DNA from: Acidovorax sp. A79 | GTDB taxonomy: Bacteria > Pseudomonadota > Gammaproteobacteria > Burkholderiales > Burkholderiaceae_C | Length of the DNA stretch: 64,000 bases | Assembly: GCF_041154505.1 (NCBI RefSeq) | Contig: NZ_AP028672.1 | Coordinates: 3,140,501-3,204,500, forward strand | Direction: 5' to 3' | Shown here: piece by piece, positions 25,726-34,538 of the stretch | How the letters are laid out: the number at the start of each line of letters is the position of its first letter | How positions within the stretch are numbered: position 1 is the stretch's first letter | Position numbers and translations under genes: made by a program | The notes under the pieces: generated by a model | Told to the model about the DNA's origin: nothing | What the model saw: the letters and a program-made list of their open reading frames with translations, nothing else | Databases searched by the model: none

Positions 25726-26916
25726 ATGACGCCTTTGCAAGGCCTTCGCGTGCTGGATCTGTCCAGCGTGATTTTCGGCCCCCTGGCCAGCCAGGTCCTG
25801 GCCGACTACGGTGCCGAGGTGATCAAGATCGAACCGCCCGAGGGCGACTCGACGCGCCATACCGGCCCCGCCCGGGAGGCGGGCATGGCGGCGATGTTCC
25901 TGGGCGCCAACCGCAGCAAGAAGAGCGTGGCGCTGGACCTCAAGCAGGCCGGTGCGCAGGAGGCGCTGGGCGCACTGATCGCCACGGCCGATGTGCTGAT
26001 GCACAGCATGCGGCCGCAGAAGCTGGCGGCCCTGGGCCTCGCGCCCGAGGCGCTGCGCGAGCGTTTTCCGCGCCTGGTGTATGCCAGCCTGGTGGGCTTC
26101 TTGCCTGGCCCCTATGCCGGCAAACCCGCGTATGACGACGTGATCCAGGGCATGTCGGGGCTTGCCGACCTGATGGAACGGCAGGGCGGGGAAATGCGCT
26201 ACCTGCCCACCATCGCCGCCGACAAGACCTGTGCCCATGTGGCCGCGCATGCCATCCTGGCCGCGCTGTGGCAGCGCGAGCGCACGGGCCGGGGGGCCTT
26301 CGTGGAAATCCCCATGTTCGAGTCCATGGTGGGTTTCAACCTGGTCGAGCACTACTACGGCCAGCACTTCGAGCCGCCGCTGTCCCCACCGGGCTACCCG
26401 CGTGTGCTGGCCCCCTGGCGCCGGCCCTACCGCACGGCCGACGGGGCGGTGGCCATGATGCCGTACACCAACCTGCACTGGCAGCGCTTCTTCACCGAAG
26501 TGGGTGCCCCGGACCTGGCGCGCGATGCGCGCTTCGCCGACATCGCCAGCCGCACGCGGCACATCGCCGAACTGCTGGAGCTTGCGTCGGGCTTCACCGG
26601 GCGCCACACCACGGCCCACTGGATCGCGGTGTGCGAGCGGCTGGAAATCCCCGCCGCGCCCGTGGCCAGGCTGCAGGATCTGCCCCTGGATCCACACCTC
26701 GTGGCCACGGATTTCTTCGAAACCCTCTCCGACCCCGCCCTGGGCGAGGTGCGCTTTCCGGGCGTGCCGGTGCGCTTTGACGGGCAGCGCCCCGCCATCG
26801 CCATGCCCCCCCGGCTGGGCGAACACACCGAGACGCTGCTGGCCCAGGCCGGGCTCGGCGGCGCACGGATCCAGGCACTGCTGGGCACCCGCGCAGCCGT
26901 GGGCCCCTCTTCTTGA
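25726..26916 (+). CDS. CaiB/BaiF-type CoA-transferase, second copy
   Basis: A 396-residue class III CoA-transferase distinct from the one at 21300: LRVLDLSSVIFGPLASQVLADYGAEVIKIEPPEGDSTRH, then SLVGFLPGPYAGKPAYDDVIQGMSGLADLM with the expected Asp of the YDD motif. ATG 25726 is used, with GGAAGG upstream; an in-frame GTG at 25693 is less likely. The pathway therefore has two CoA-transferase steps, or two alternative CoA donors or substrates. Confidence 0.9.
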   Translation: MTPLQGLRVLDLSSVIFGPLASQVLADYGAEVIKIEPPEGDSTRHTGPAREAGMAAMFLGANRSKKSVALDLKQAGAQEALGALIATADVLMHSMRPQKLAALGLAPEALRERFPRLVYASLVGFLPGPYAGKPAYDDVIQGMSGLADLMERQGGEMRYLPTIAADKTCAHVAAHAILAALWQRERTGRGAFVEIPMFESMVGFNLVEHYYGQHFEPPLSPPGYPRVLAPWRRPYRTADGAVAMMPYTNLHWQRFFTEVGAPDLARDARFADIASRTRHIAELLELASGFTGRHTTAHWIAVCERLEIPAAPVARLQDLPLDPHLVATDFFETLSDPALGEVRFPGVPVRFDGQRPAIAMPPRLGEHTETLLAQAGLGGARIQALLGTRAAVGPSS

Positions 26917-26930
26917 CAAGGACGCCTTCC

Positions 26931-27446
26931 ATGATCCCCCAGACGCCTTCTGCGGACACCCTCCGCCCTGCCGCCCTCGCTGGCGTGGACCGCCATTTGC
27001 CGCGCCTCGGACAGGGGTTTGTGTGGCAGGACCTGAGCGTGGGACAACGCTTTCGCACCTTCCGGCGCACGGTCACCGAGACGGACCTGGTCAGCTTCAT
27101 CGGCGTGACCGGCATGCTGGAGGCGATCTTCATCGAAGACGGCTACGAGGGCGGCGCCATGGCGGGGCGGCCCGTGCCGGGGGCGCTGACCTATGCGCTC
27201 ATCGAGGGCTTCATCCTGCAGACCATGATCCAGGGCACGGGCCTTGCGATGCTGGAGCTGCACCAGAAGATCCTCGCGCCCGTGCGGGTGGGCGACACCA
27301 TCGAGGCGGTGGTGGAGGTGACGGAGATCCGGCCCACCTCCAGGAGTGGCCGCGCGGTCGTGACCTCGCGCATCGACGTCTTCAACCAGCAGGGGGTACC
27401 GGTCATGACCTACACGGCCACCCGCTTGCTCGCCGGGCGTTCGTGA
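26931..27446 (+). CDS. MaoC-like hotdog acyl dehydratase
   Basis: A 171-residue single hotdog domain. LSVGQRFRTFRRTVTETDLVSFIGVTG (about residues 36-62) is the MaoC-type entry segment, and VPGALTYALIEGFI replaces the usual hydratase motif (HxxD..H), so hydratase activity is not certain. ATG 26931 is used, 8 bp after AAGGA; a TTG at 26913 overlapping the previous stop is in frame. Hydratase, dehydratase or thioesterase of the same pathway are all possible. Confidence 0.75.
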   Translation: MIPQTPSADTLRPAALAGVDRHLPRLGQGFVWQDLSVGQRFRTFRRTVTETDLVSFIGVTGMLEAIFIEDGYEGGAMAGRPVPGALTYALIEGFILQTMIQGTGLAMLELHQKILAPVRVGDTIEAVVEVTEIRPTSRSGRAVVTSRIDVFNQQGVPVMTYTATRLLAGRS

Positions 27447-27486
27447 ACAGATTTCCCCAACTACAACCACCCAGGAGACAAGCACC

Positions 27487-28506
27487 ATGAAAAAAAGCAC
27501 TTCCCGCACGTCTTCGCGACCCAGCGGCGTCCGGCGTGTATGCTTGGCCATGCTCGGCTGCGCGGCCGGCGTGGCGGCCATCGCCCCCATGGGCTTGGCG
27601 CATGCGCAGGCCTACCCTTCCAAACCGATCACCCTGGTGGTGCCCTTTCCGCCAGGCGGGCCCACCGACCAGGTGGCGCGCGTGCTGGCGCAGAAGCTGA
27701 CGGAGCAGATGGGGCAGTCCGTGATCGTGGACAACAAGCCCGGCGCCAACGGCAACATCGGCGGCACCCAGGTCAGCAAGGCGGCGGGTGACGGGTACAC
27801 GCTGCTCTACAACACCTCGTCCATCACCCTGAGCCCGGCGCTCTACAAGAACCTGAGCTATGACGTGCAGAAAGACCTGGCGCCCGTGGCCCTCACCGCC
27901 GTGGTGCCGCTGGCCCTGGTCGTGCACCCGAGCCTTCCCGTCAACAATGTGCGCGAGTTCGTCGACTACGCCAAGGCCAACCCAGGCAAGCTCTCCTATG
28001 GCTCGGCCGGCAATGGCAATGTGACCCACCTGGCGGCTTTCCAGTTCACCAGGAGCCTGGGCATCGAGGCCACGCACGTGTCCTACCGGGGCAGCGCCCC
28101 CGCGGATGTCGACCTCGTGGCGGGGCAGATCCAGTTCATGACGGACACCATCAACTCCGTGATGCCTTTCGTGAAGGACAGGCGCCTGAAGCTGCTGGCG
28201 GTCACCACCGCCAGGCGCATGTCCCTGTACCCCGACGTGCCCACGCTGGGGGAAACCGTGATGCCCGGTTTTGAGGCGGGCGCCTGGCAGGGCGTGATGG
28301 TGCCCGCCAGGACGCCGGCGGCGCTGGTGCAGCGCCTCAACGCCGAGATCAACAAGGCGCTGCAAAGCGATGAGGTGCGTGCCAGGCTGGCGGTGCAGGG
28401 CGCCGAGCCGCTGGGCTCCACGCCCGAAGAGTACCGCGCCTATGTCGGCAAGGAACTCCAGCGCTGGGCCGGGGTGGTGAAATCGACCGGCGTGACCCTC
28501 GATTGA
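27487..28506 (+). CDS. Bug/TctC-family periplasmic binding protein
   Basis: A 339-residue binding protein. A long signal peptide (about 41 residues, ending GLAHAQA) is followed by YPSKPITLVVPFPPGGPTDQVARVLAQKL and VIVDNKPGANGNIGGTQVSKAAGDGYTLL. It closes the catabolic operon that another Bug protein opens. The two share the fold but little sequence beyond the motifs, so they may serve different ligands. A terminator and a dispersed repeat follow. Confidence 0.9.
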   Translation: MKKSTSRTSSRPSGVRRVCLAMLGCAAGVAAIAPMGLAHAQAYPSKPITLVVPFPPGGPTDQVARVLAQKLTEQMGQSVIVDNKPGANGNIGGTQVSKAAGDGYTLLYNTSSITLSPALYKNLSYDVQKDLAPVALTAVVPLALVVHPSLPVNNVREFVDYAKANPGKLSYGSAGNGNVTHLAAFQFTRSLGIEATHVSYRGSAPADVDLVAGQIQFMTDTINSVMPFVKDRRLKLLAVTTARRMSLYPDVPTLGETVMPGFEAGAWQGVMVPARTPAALVQRLNAEINKALQSDEVRARLAVQGAEPLGSTPEEYRAYVGKELQRWAGVVKSTGVTLD

Positions 28507-28538
28507 ACGCGGCGGGGCCCCTGCACCGTGGGCGGCGC

Positions 28539-28602
28539 TAAAATGCTTCAAAAATGATAGCTGCTTGCGCTTGATGGACAGGCGCTGGGGCCCATTTTGG
28601 TC
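28539..28602 (+). repeat. Dispersed 3'-end repeat, family 1, copy E
   Basis: TAAAATGCTTCAAAAATGATAGCTGCTTGCGCTTGATGGACAGGCGCTGGGGCCCATTTTGGTC, the copy with the most complete flanks. It begins 33 bp after the Bug stop codon and runs into a terminator. Confidence 0.8.
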
Positions 28603-28604
28603 TC

Positions 28605-28628
28605 AAAGGCCCTCGCGGGCCTTTTTTT
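28605..28628 (+). terminator. Rho-independent terminator of the catabolic operon
   Basis: An 8-bp stem AAAGGCCC / GGGCCTTT closed by a TCGC tetraloop, ending in seven T residues. It immediately follows repeat copy E. Confidence 0.9.
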
Positions 28629-28665
28629 GCCTCCTGCCACCTGTTGTGACCGGCGCGCCGCCATG

Positions 28666-28716
28666 CCAGGGCCGCTCCGCCGCGCTGGCGACGGCCCCCT
28701 TCAGGGGCTGAGGGCT
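28666..28716 (+). repeat. Dispersed GC-rich repeat, family 2, copy 4
   Basis: CAGGGCCGCTCCGCCGCGCTGG..GACGGCCCCCTTCAGGGG. It matches the GGGCCGCCCCGCCGCGCTGG...CCCCCT part of copy 2 (reverse strand) closely, with one or two changes per block. Lies at the 3' side of the minus-strand Bug gene. Confidence 0.5.
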
Positions 28717-28787
28717 GCGGCTCCAAGCCTGCTTGCGCAGGCCTGGACATGACGAAGAGCAGCTGTTTCTGGCAGCCGCTCAGGGGG

Positions 28788-29792
28788 TCAGTCAAGCTTC
28801 GCGCCCGAGGCCTTGATCAATCGCTCCCACACCGGCCGCTCCTTGGCGATCGCGGCCGTGAACAGCGCGGGTGAGCTGTTCTGCACATCGAACCCCATGG
28901 CCGCGATGCGCTGCGCCACGTCGGGCAACTGCGTGGCCTTGCGCACCTCGGCGGCAATGCGCTCCAGGATGGGCGCGGGCGTGCCGGCCGGTGCGCCAAA
29001 GGCCAGCCAGCCCGCCACGCGGTAGGCCTCGTCGTTCAGGCCCTGTTCGGCCAGCGTGGGCACGCCCGGCAGCGCGCCCATGCGGCGCTCGCCGCTCACG
29101 CCGATGGCCTTGAGCTTGCCCGCGTCGATGTGCGGCTTGGCCTGCAGCGCGCTGGCGAACGCGATCTGGATCTGGCCGCCCAGCAGGTCCTGCACCATGG
29201 GCGCCTCGCCCCGGTAGGCCACGTGGCTCATGTCGGCGTTCTGCGTGAGGCTCATGTAGGCGCCGGCCAGATGCGGGTAGGCGCCCGTGCCGTAGGAGCC
29301 GTAGGCCACCTTGCCCTTGTTCTCCACCACGTACTTGAGCAGCTCGGGGCCCGTGGCCACGGGCACGCCGGGGTGGGCCACCAGCACCAGCGGCGCGATG
29401 GCGATCTGGTAGATGGGCGCGATGTCGCGCTCGGGGCTGTAGGGCAGCTTGGTGTACAGGAACTGGTTGGTGAGCATCGAATTGCTCAGGCCCAGCAGCA
29501 GCGTGTAGCCATCGGGCGCGGCCTTGGCCACCGCGTCGGTGCCGATGATGCCGGCCGCGCCGGGCTTGTTGTCGATGACCATGGGCTGGCCCAGGCCCGC
29601 GGCCATCTTCTCGGCCAGCACGCGCGCGAGCACGTCGGTGGCGCCGCCTGCGGCAAAGGGCACGACCACCTTGATGGGCTTGCTGGGGTAGGCCTGCGCC
29701 AGGGCGGCGGGGCCGGTGCACGCGGCGGCGGCGGCCAGGGCGGCGGCGCCCAGCCAGTGGCGGCGGGTCATCGACGGGGGGTGGTGGGGCAT
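28788..29792 (-). CDS. Bug/TctC-family periplasmic binding protein
   Basis: A 334-residue binding protein. A signal segment (RRHWLGAAALAAAAACTGPAALAQA, Tat-like RR) precedes YPSKPIKVVVPFAAGGATDVLARVLAEKM and MVIDNKPGAAGIIGTDAVAKAAPDGYTLL. Start ATG 29792 has GGAGA upstream. It lies 71 bp downstream of an acyl-CoA ligase on the same strand, so the pair probably takes up and activates one carboxylic acid, under the divergent LysR. Confidence 0.9.
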   Translation of the reverse strand: MPHHPPSMTRRHWLGAAALAAAAACTGPAALAQAYPSKPIKVVVPFAAGGATDVLARVLAEKMAAGLGQPMVIDNKPGAAGIIGTDAVAKAAPDGYTLLLGLSNSMLTNQFLYTKLPYSPERDIAPIYQIAIAPLVLVAHPGVPVATGPELLKYVVENKGKVAYGSYGTGAYPHLAGAYMSLTQNADMSHVAYRGEAPMVQDLLGGQIQIAFASALQAKPHIDAGKLKAIGVSGERRMGALPGVPTLAEQGLNDEAYRVAGWLAFGAPAGTPAPILERIAAEVRKATQLPDVAQRIAAMGFDVQNSSPALFTAAIAKERPVWERLIKASGAKLD

Positions 29793-29863
29793 GTGTCGTC
29801 TCCTGTCATGGGTATTGCAAATCAGGCTGGCCCGGCCCTGCGCGGTGGCGGGCCGGGGCTCGT

Positions 29864-31801
29864 TCAGGCGGGCTGGGGGCTTCCTGGCGCCGGGGCGATG
29901 GTGACGGCAAGCGGCAGGGGCGCGAGCACCTCGCGCAGCCGGGCCTGCAGCGCGGCCGCGCCCGGGCCGGGCTGCAGGGTCACGCGCACGGCGCTCTCGC
30001 CTTCGGGCTGCACCTGGGGGCGGGGGAGGCCGGGGGTCTCGGCCCACACGCCGTCGGCCAGCGCCTGCACCGTGTGGCAGGCGGCCTGCAGGCGCAGCGC
30101 GGGCTTGTAAATCTTGCCCACGTTGGTCACGGGCATGGTGCCCAGGACCCGCACCCAGCGCGGGCGGGCCACGGCCTCGTCCACGCGCTCTGCGGTGAAG
30201 GCGAGCAGCTCGGCCTCGGTCGCCTGCGCGCCCGGCACCAGCGTGGCAAAGGCCACGGGCAGCTCGCCCGCATAGGCGTCGGGCGCGCCCACGGCGGCGG
30301 CGAGCTGCACGGCGGGGTGGGCGCCCAGCGCGTCCTCGATCACCTTGGGATCGATGTTGTGGCCGCTGCGGATGATGAGGTCCTTGGAGCGGCCGCTCAG
30401 GTGCAGGCGCCCTTCGGCGTCCACGAAACCCAGGTCTCCGGTGGCCAGCCAGCCGTCGGCCGTGAAGGCCTTGGCCGTGTCCGCCGCATCCAGAAACCCC
30501 GAGAACAGGTTGGGCGACTGGAACAGCACCATGCCCGGCTGCCCAGGCGGCATGTCCTGGCCGGACGCGTTGCCGTGCGCGTCCAGCGCCACGATGCGCA
30601 GCCGCGCGTATGGCAGGCGCCAGCCCACGCAGCCGGCGGGCGCGTGCACGCCCGGTGGCGTGATGGTGGAGATGCCCGCCATCTCCGTCATGCCCAGGCT
30701 TTCGTGCACATGCAGGCCGAACAGGCGCTCAAAGCGCGCCGCCAGCTCCGGCGCGAGGATGGCCGCGCCCGTGCGGCAGTAGCGCAGCGACGAGATGTCC
30801 GCGCCATCGAGCGGCACGTTGGCCAGCGCGGCCAGCACCGTGGGCACGGCCGACAGGTAGGTGCAGCGGTGGCGCTCGACCAGCCGCCAGTAGCTGGCGA
30901 TGACCTCGCGGTTGCGGAACAGGCCCGCCGTCGGGATGATGGTCTCCACCCCCGCCGAGAGCGCCGCGAGCGAACCGGGCAGCACGCCCGCCACATGGAA
31001 CAGCGGGTAGCCGTTGATGCCCACGTCCTGCGGCGTGATGCCCTGCATCTGCACGCTGGCCCAGGCGGTGAACACCTGCGCGCCATGGCTGTGGCGCGCG
31101 ATCTTGGGCGCGCCCGTGGTGCCGCCGGTGTGAAAGTACGCTGCGATGTCGCCGGGCGCGATGCGCCGGCCGCTCACCAGCTGGCCGGCGGGCTGGCGCA
31201 GGCGCGCCGCGAAGTCCACCACGCCCTCGGGCAGCGCGCCGGCGGCGCCGGGCGCCTCATCGTGCGGGGCCACGCGCAGCACGGTGGCGAGCGTGGGCAC
31301 CTGGCTGCGCAGGCGCAGGGCCTTGCTCCAGTAGCCCACGTCGCCTTCCGCGCCGTAGGCGATCAGCACCTTGGCGCCCGCCAGCGCCATCATGGCCGCG
31401 AGCTTCTCGTCGGTGAGCATGGGGTTCAGGGGCTGCACGATGCCCGCCGCCTCGCCGCCCCACAGGGCCAGGTGGTATTCCAGGCAGCCGGGCAGCAGCA
31501 CGGCCACGGCGTCCCGGGGGCCCACGCCCAGTGTGTGCAGCAGGTTGGCCGTCTGGTGGATGCCGGCCAGCAGCTGCGCGTACGACCAGCGGATGGGCGC
31601 GTCCGCCGGATCGGCCGTGGGCAGGAAGGTCAGCGCGGTCTTGCCGCCGAACGCATGGGCGGCATTGCGCAGGATTTCATAGGTGCTTCGCACCGGCAGC
31701 GCCTCGGCCAGGGGCGTGGCTTCCAGCTGTTCGACATCCCGCAGGCCGCGGAGGGTGGTGGCGGTGCGGGCAAAGGGCGGATGGAGTGCGGGAGCGGTCA
31801 T
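29864..31801 (-). CDS. AMP-dependent acyl-CoA ligase
   Basis: A 645-residue adenylate-forming enzyme. The P-loop is YFHTGGTTGAPKIARHSHG (about residue 220-240), the adenine-binding block is HESLGMTEMAGIS, and the C-terminal hinge reads GWLATGDLGFVDAEGRLHLSGRSKDLIIRSGHNIDP; the final catalytic Lys should be in NVGKIYKPAL. A C-terminal extension of about 70 residues follows the usual domain end. ATG 31801 is chosen; an in-frame TTG at 31855 is weaker. Substrate unknown (fatty or aromatic acid). Confidence 0.87.
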   Translation of the reverse strand: MTAPALHPPFARTATTLRGLRDVEQLEATPLAEALPVRSTYEILRNAAHAFGGKTALTFLPTADPADAPIRWSYAQLLAGIHQTANLLHTLGVGPRDAVAVLLPGCLEYHLALWGGEAAGIVQPLNPMLTDEKLAAMMALAGAKVLIAYGAEGDVGYWSKALRLRSQVPTLATVLRVAPHDEAPGAAGALPEGVVDFAARLRQPAGQLVSGRRIAPGDIAAYFHTGGTTGAPKIARHSHGAQVFTAWASVQMQGITPQDVGINGYPLFHVAGVLPGSLAALSAGVETIIPTAGLFRNREVIASYWRLVERHRCTYLSAVPTVLAALANVPLDGADISSLRYCRTGAAILAPELAARFERLFGLHVHESLGMTEMAGISTITPPGVHAPAGCVGWRLPYARLRIVALDAHGNASGQDMPPGQPGMVLFQSPNLFSGFLDAADTAKAFTADGWLATGDLGFVDAEGRLHLSGRSKDLIIRSGHNIDPKVIEDALGAHPAVQLAAAVGAPDAYAGELPVAFATLVPGAQATEAELLAFTAERVDEAVARPRWVRVLGTMPVTNVGKIYKPALRLQAACHTVQALADGVWAETPGLPRPQVQPEGESAVRVTLQPGPGAAALQARLREVLAPLPLAVTIAPAPGSPQPA

Positions 31802-31914
31802 GGACGGAAGTGCGGGCAGACCCGGGATTGTTGTGCCGACAGGATTTCTTGACAATCACATGAAGGATTGACACTCTGTATGAATATTTTTGACAAACAA
31901 GCGGAGCGCGCCAC

Positions 31915-32838
31915 ATGGATCTCTCGGCACTGACCCTGCTGGTGGAGATCCTGGACGCCGGCAACCTCAGCCTGGCCGCGCGCAAGCTCAAGATGAGCCG
32001 CGCCAACGTGAGCTACCACCTGCACCAGCTGGAGAAGTCGGTGGGCGTGCAGCTGGTGCGCCGCACCACGCGGCGCGTGGAGCCCACCGAGGTCGGGCTG
32101 CGCCTGTACGAGCACGGCCGCAGCATCATGAACGAGATGCTGGCGGCGCGCGAAACCATCGCCACGCTGGGCCAGAGCCTGCAGGGGCGCGTGGGGCTGA
32201 GCATGCCCCTGGGCTACGGCCAGATGGTCATGGCCGGCTGGCTCATCGAATTCAAGCGCCTGTACCCGGGGATCGTGCTCGAAGTGATGTTCGAGAACCG
32301 CGTGAGCGACCTCGTGCGCGAGGACGTGGACATCGCCATCCGCATCATGACCGAGCCGCCGCCGGCCCTGGTGTCGCGGGCCCTGGGCCCCGTGCGCTAC
32401 GTGGTGTGCGCCGCCCGCGCGTACGCGCAGGAGCACGGCCTGCCCACGCGCCTGGAGCACCTGGCCACGGTGCCGCTCTTCACCTCGGGCTTCATCGGGC
32501 GCGAGCTGCGCGTGGCCGCCTACCGGCCCGACGGCCAGCGCGAGGAAGTGCTGCCCCGGCCCACCCTGCTGTCCGAGCATTTTCCCTTCCTGCGCGACGC
32601 GGTCCTGGCGGGCCTGGGCGTGGGCCTGCTGCCCGACTACGTGGTGGCGGACCCTGTGCGCGAGGGGCGCATCGTCACCGCGCTCGACGACTACCGCCTG
32701 AGCGTCTTTGGCACGCAGATGTTCCTCCTGTACATGCCCAACCGCTACCAGACCAGTTCGGTGCGCACGCTCATCGATTTCATCCTCGAGCGGGCGGGCG
32801 GTGTGCCTACAAGAAGCCCGGCACCTGGCCGCCCATAA
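31915..32838 (+). CDS. LysR-family regulator, divergent from the acyl-CoA ligase
   Basis: A 307-residue regulator. The HTH block is DLSALTLLVEILDAGNLSLAARKLKMSRANVSYHLHQLEKSVGVQLVRRTTRRVEPTEVG. The effector domain resembles the CrgA-like PBP2 group. The 113-bp gap to the ligase is A/T-rich with three TTGACA hexamers (31849, 31868 and 31890), a likely promoter/operator cluster. It should control the ligase-Bug pair. The downstream pssA follows after 42 bp but is probably independent housekeeping. Confidence 0.87.
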   Translation: MDLSALTLLVEILDAGNLSLAARKLKMSRANVSYHLHQLEKSVGVQLVRRTTRRVEPTEVGLRLYEHGRSIMNEMLAARETIATLGQSLQGRVGLSMPLGYGQMVMAGWLIEFKRLYPGIVLEVMFENRVSDLVREDVDIAIRIMTEPPPALVSRALGPVRYVVCAARAYAQEHGLPTRLEHLATVPLFTSGFIGRELRVAAYRPDGQREEVLPRPTLLSEHFPFLRDAVLAGLGVGLLPDYVVADPVREGRIVTALDDYRLSVFGTQMFLLYMPNRYQTSSVRTLIDFILERAGGVPTRSPAPGRP

Positions 32839-32880
32839 TGGGGCGTTCTCATCCACCATGGCGCGACCGGAGCTCCTGAC

Positions 32881-33507
32881 ATGAACACTCCCCGACATCC
32901 CAAGCGTTTCTCGATGATCCGCGAATTCCACCTGGCCGACTGGTTCACGCTGGGCAACGCGGTCTGCGGCGTGGGCGCATTGTTCTCGTCGATGACCTAC
33001 CTGGAAACCGGCGCCGTGGTGCACGTCTATTTCGCCGCCGCCCTCGTGCTGGCCGCGCTCATCTTCGACGTGCTGGACGGCCGCATCGCGCGCTGGCGCC
33101 AGAAGAGTTCGGCCATGGGCCGGGAGCTCGATTCGCTGGCCGACGTGATCTCGTTCGGCGTGGCTCCGGCCATCATCGCCTATGGCTGCGGCATGCAGGG
33201 CCTGTACGACCGCATCGTGCTGGCCTACTTCGTGGCCTGCGGCGTCTCGCGCCTGGCGCGCTACAACGTCACGGCCGAAACCCTCTCGGGCGACGACGGC
33301 AAGGTGAAGTACTTCGAGGGCACGCCCATCCCTACCTCCATCGTGCTCGTGGGCCTGCTGGCCCTGGCGGCCTACCTGGGCGCGGTGCGCGAGAGCCTGT
33401 GGTTCGGCAAGGTGCTCATCGGCGGCTTCACGCTGCACCCGCTGGTGCTGCTGTTCGCGCTGTCGGGTTCGCTGATGATCAGCCGGATCCGGATCCCGAA
33501 GCTGTAG
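32881..33507 (+). CDS. pssA: CDP-diacylglycerol-serine O-phosphatidyltransferase
   Basis: A 208-residue integral-membrane CDP-alcohol phosphotransferase making phosphatidylserine, precursor of phosphatidylethanolamine. The metal-binding motif DVLDGRIARWRQKSSAMGRELDSLAD fits the D-x2-DG-x2-AR-x8-G-x3-D-x3-D pattern of the family (about residues 54-79). About six membrane segments follow. The amino-acid pattern FGVAPAIIAYG and YFEGTPIPTSIV is typical of the PssA subtype. No psd gene is adjacent. Confidence 0.92.
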   Translation: MNTPRHPKRFSMIREFHLADWFTLGNAVCGVGALFSSMTYLETGAVVHVYFAAALVLAALIFDVLDGRIARWRQKSSAMGRELDSLADVISFGVAPAIIAYGCGMQGLYDRIVLAYFVACGVSRLARYNVTAETLSGDDGKVKYFEGTPIPTSIVLVGLLALAAYLGAVRESLWFGKVLIGGFTLHPLVLLFALSGSLMISRIRIPKL

Positions 33508-33537
33508 CCCCCCGGCGCGGGCCTATTGCCACCGCGC

Positions 33538-34461
33538 CTACTGCGCCGCGGGCCGGCGGTTCACCAGCACGATCCCCGCCGCCACCAGCACCAGCGCGGC
33601 CACGAGCCCGGCGGTGACGGGCTCGCCCAGCCACCAGGCGCCAAACAGCAGCGCGAACACGGGCGTGAGGAACACGAACACCGAGATCTTCGTGGCCGGG
33701 TAGTGCGCCAGCATCCACATCCAGGCCAGATAGCTCACGAATGCACCCACGAGCGCCTGCACCAGCAGCGAACCCCAGGCGAAGGTGCTGAACTGCAAGG
33801 TCCAGCTTTCGCCCAGGGCCAGCGACAGCCAGGGCAGTGCGGCGGCGCTCACGCCCACCTGGTAGAGCAGCTGCTTGGCGGGCGCCACGCGCGCGAGCGG
33901 CGTGGTGCGGATCACCACCGTGGTCAACGCCCACATCAGGCCCGCGGCCAGGCCCAGCAGGTCGCCCAGCCAGGCACGGGGCAGGGCGGCATTGGCGGGG
34001 CCCAGCAGACCGTCGCCCAGCGCCAGCCCCACGCCCACAAAGGCAGCGGCCAGTCCCAGCCACTGCCAGCCCTGCAGGCGCTCACCGGGGATGAAGCGCG
34101 GCAGCAGCAGGGCCACCCAGAACGGGGCGGCATAGAGGAACACCGTGAGGCGCGACGCCGTGGTGTACTGCAGCCCCAGGTAGATGCAGGCAAATTCTCC
34201 TGCGAACAGCGCCCCGGCGAGCAGGCCCGCGCGCGGTGCCCCGGCCGGCTCGGCCGCGCCCGACAGCGGCACGCCGCGCCACGCGCACCAGGCGGCGACC
34301 GCCACGGTGGCCAGCACGAAGCGCAGAAAGGCCTGGTACACGGGAGCCACCTCGCCCACGGTGGCTTTCACCAGCACCTGCTGGAAGCCCCAGAACATGC
34401 AGCAGGCCAGCAGCAGGGCGATGGCCAGGGAATCGATGTGGGTTTTGCGGGGAGAAGACAT
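33538..34461 (-). CDS. EamA/DMT-family transporter
   Basis: A 307-residue membrane protein with ten predicted spans in two homologous halves: the first EamA repeat begins LLLACCMFWGFQQVLVKATVGEVAPVYQAFLRF and the second GLAAGLMWALTTVVIRTTPLARVAPAKQL. The YTTASRLTVFLYAAPFWVALL segment is typical of the family. Members export amino acids or metabolites; the substrate here cannot be read. ATG 34461 gives full length. Confidence 0.88.
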   Translation of the reverse strand: MSSPRKTHIDSLAIALLLACCMFWGFQQVLVKATVGEVAPVYQAFLRFVLATVAVAAWCAWRGVPLSGAAEPAGAPRAGLLAGALFAGEFACIYLGLQYTTASRLTVFLYAAPFWVALLLPRFIPGERLQGWQWLGLAAAFVGVGLALGDGLLGPANAALPRAWLGDLLGLAAGLMWALTTVVIRTTPLARVAPAKQLLYQVGVSAAALPWLSLALGESWTLQFSTFAWGSLLVQALVGAFVSYLAWMWMLAHYPATKISVFVFLTPVFALLFGAWWLGEPVTAGLVAALVLVAAGIVLVNRRPAAQ

Positions 34462-34538
34462 CGGTCGATTATCAAAGACCCTTGCCCGGCGGCCCGTCGC
34501 CCATGCATCCAGGCGACCCGGAGCGCAGGCGGAAGGCT

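Noticed and set aside
23350-26919. A 1189-codon minus-strand frame opposite the catabolic operon
   Set aside because: Its translation is repetitive His/Gly/Arg; the opposite strand holds five full enzymes with intact motifs.
34462-34480. An Fnr site (TTTGATAATCGAC) upstream of the EamA gene
   Set aside because: Only one half-site fits TTGAT; the other half is absent.
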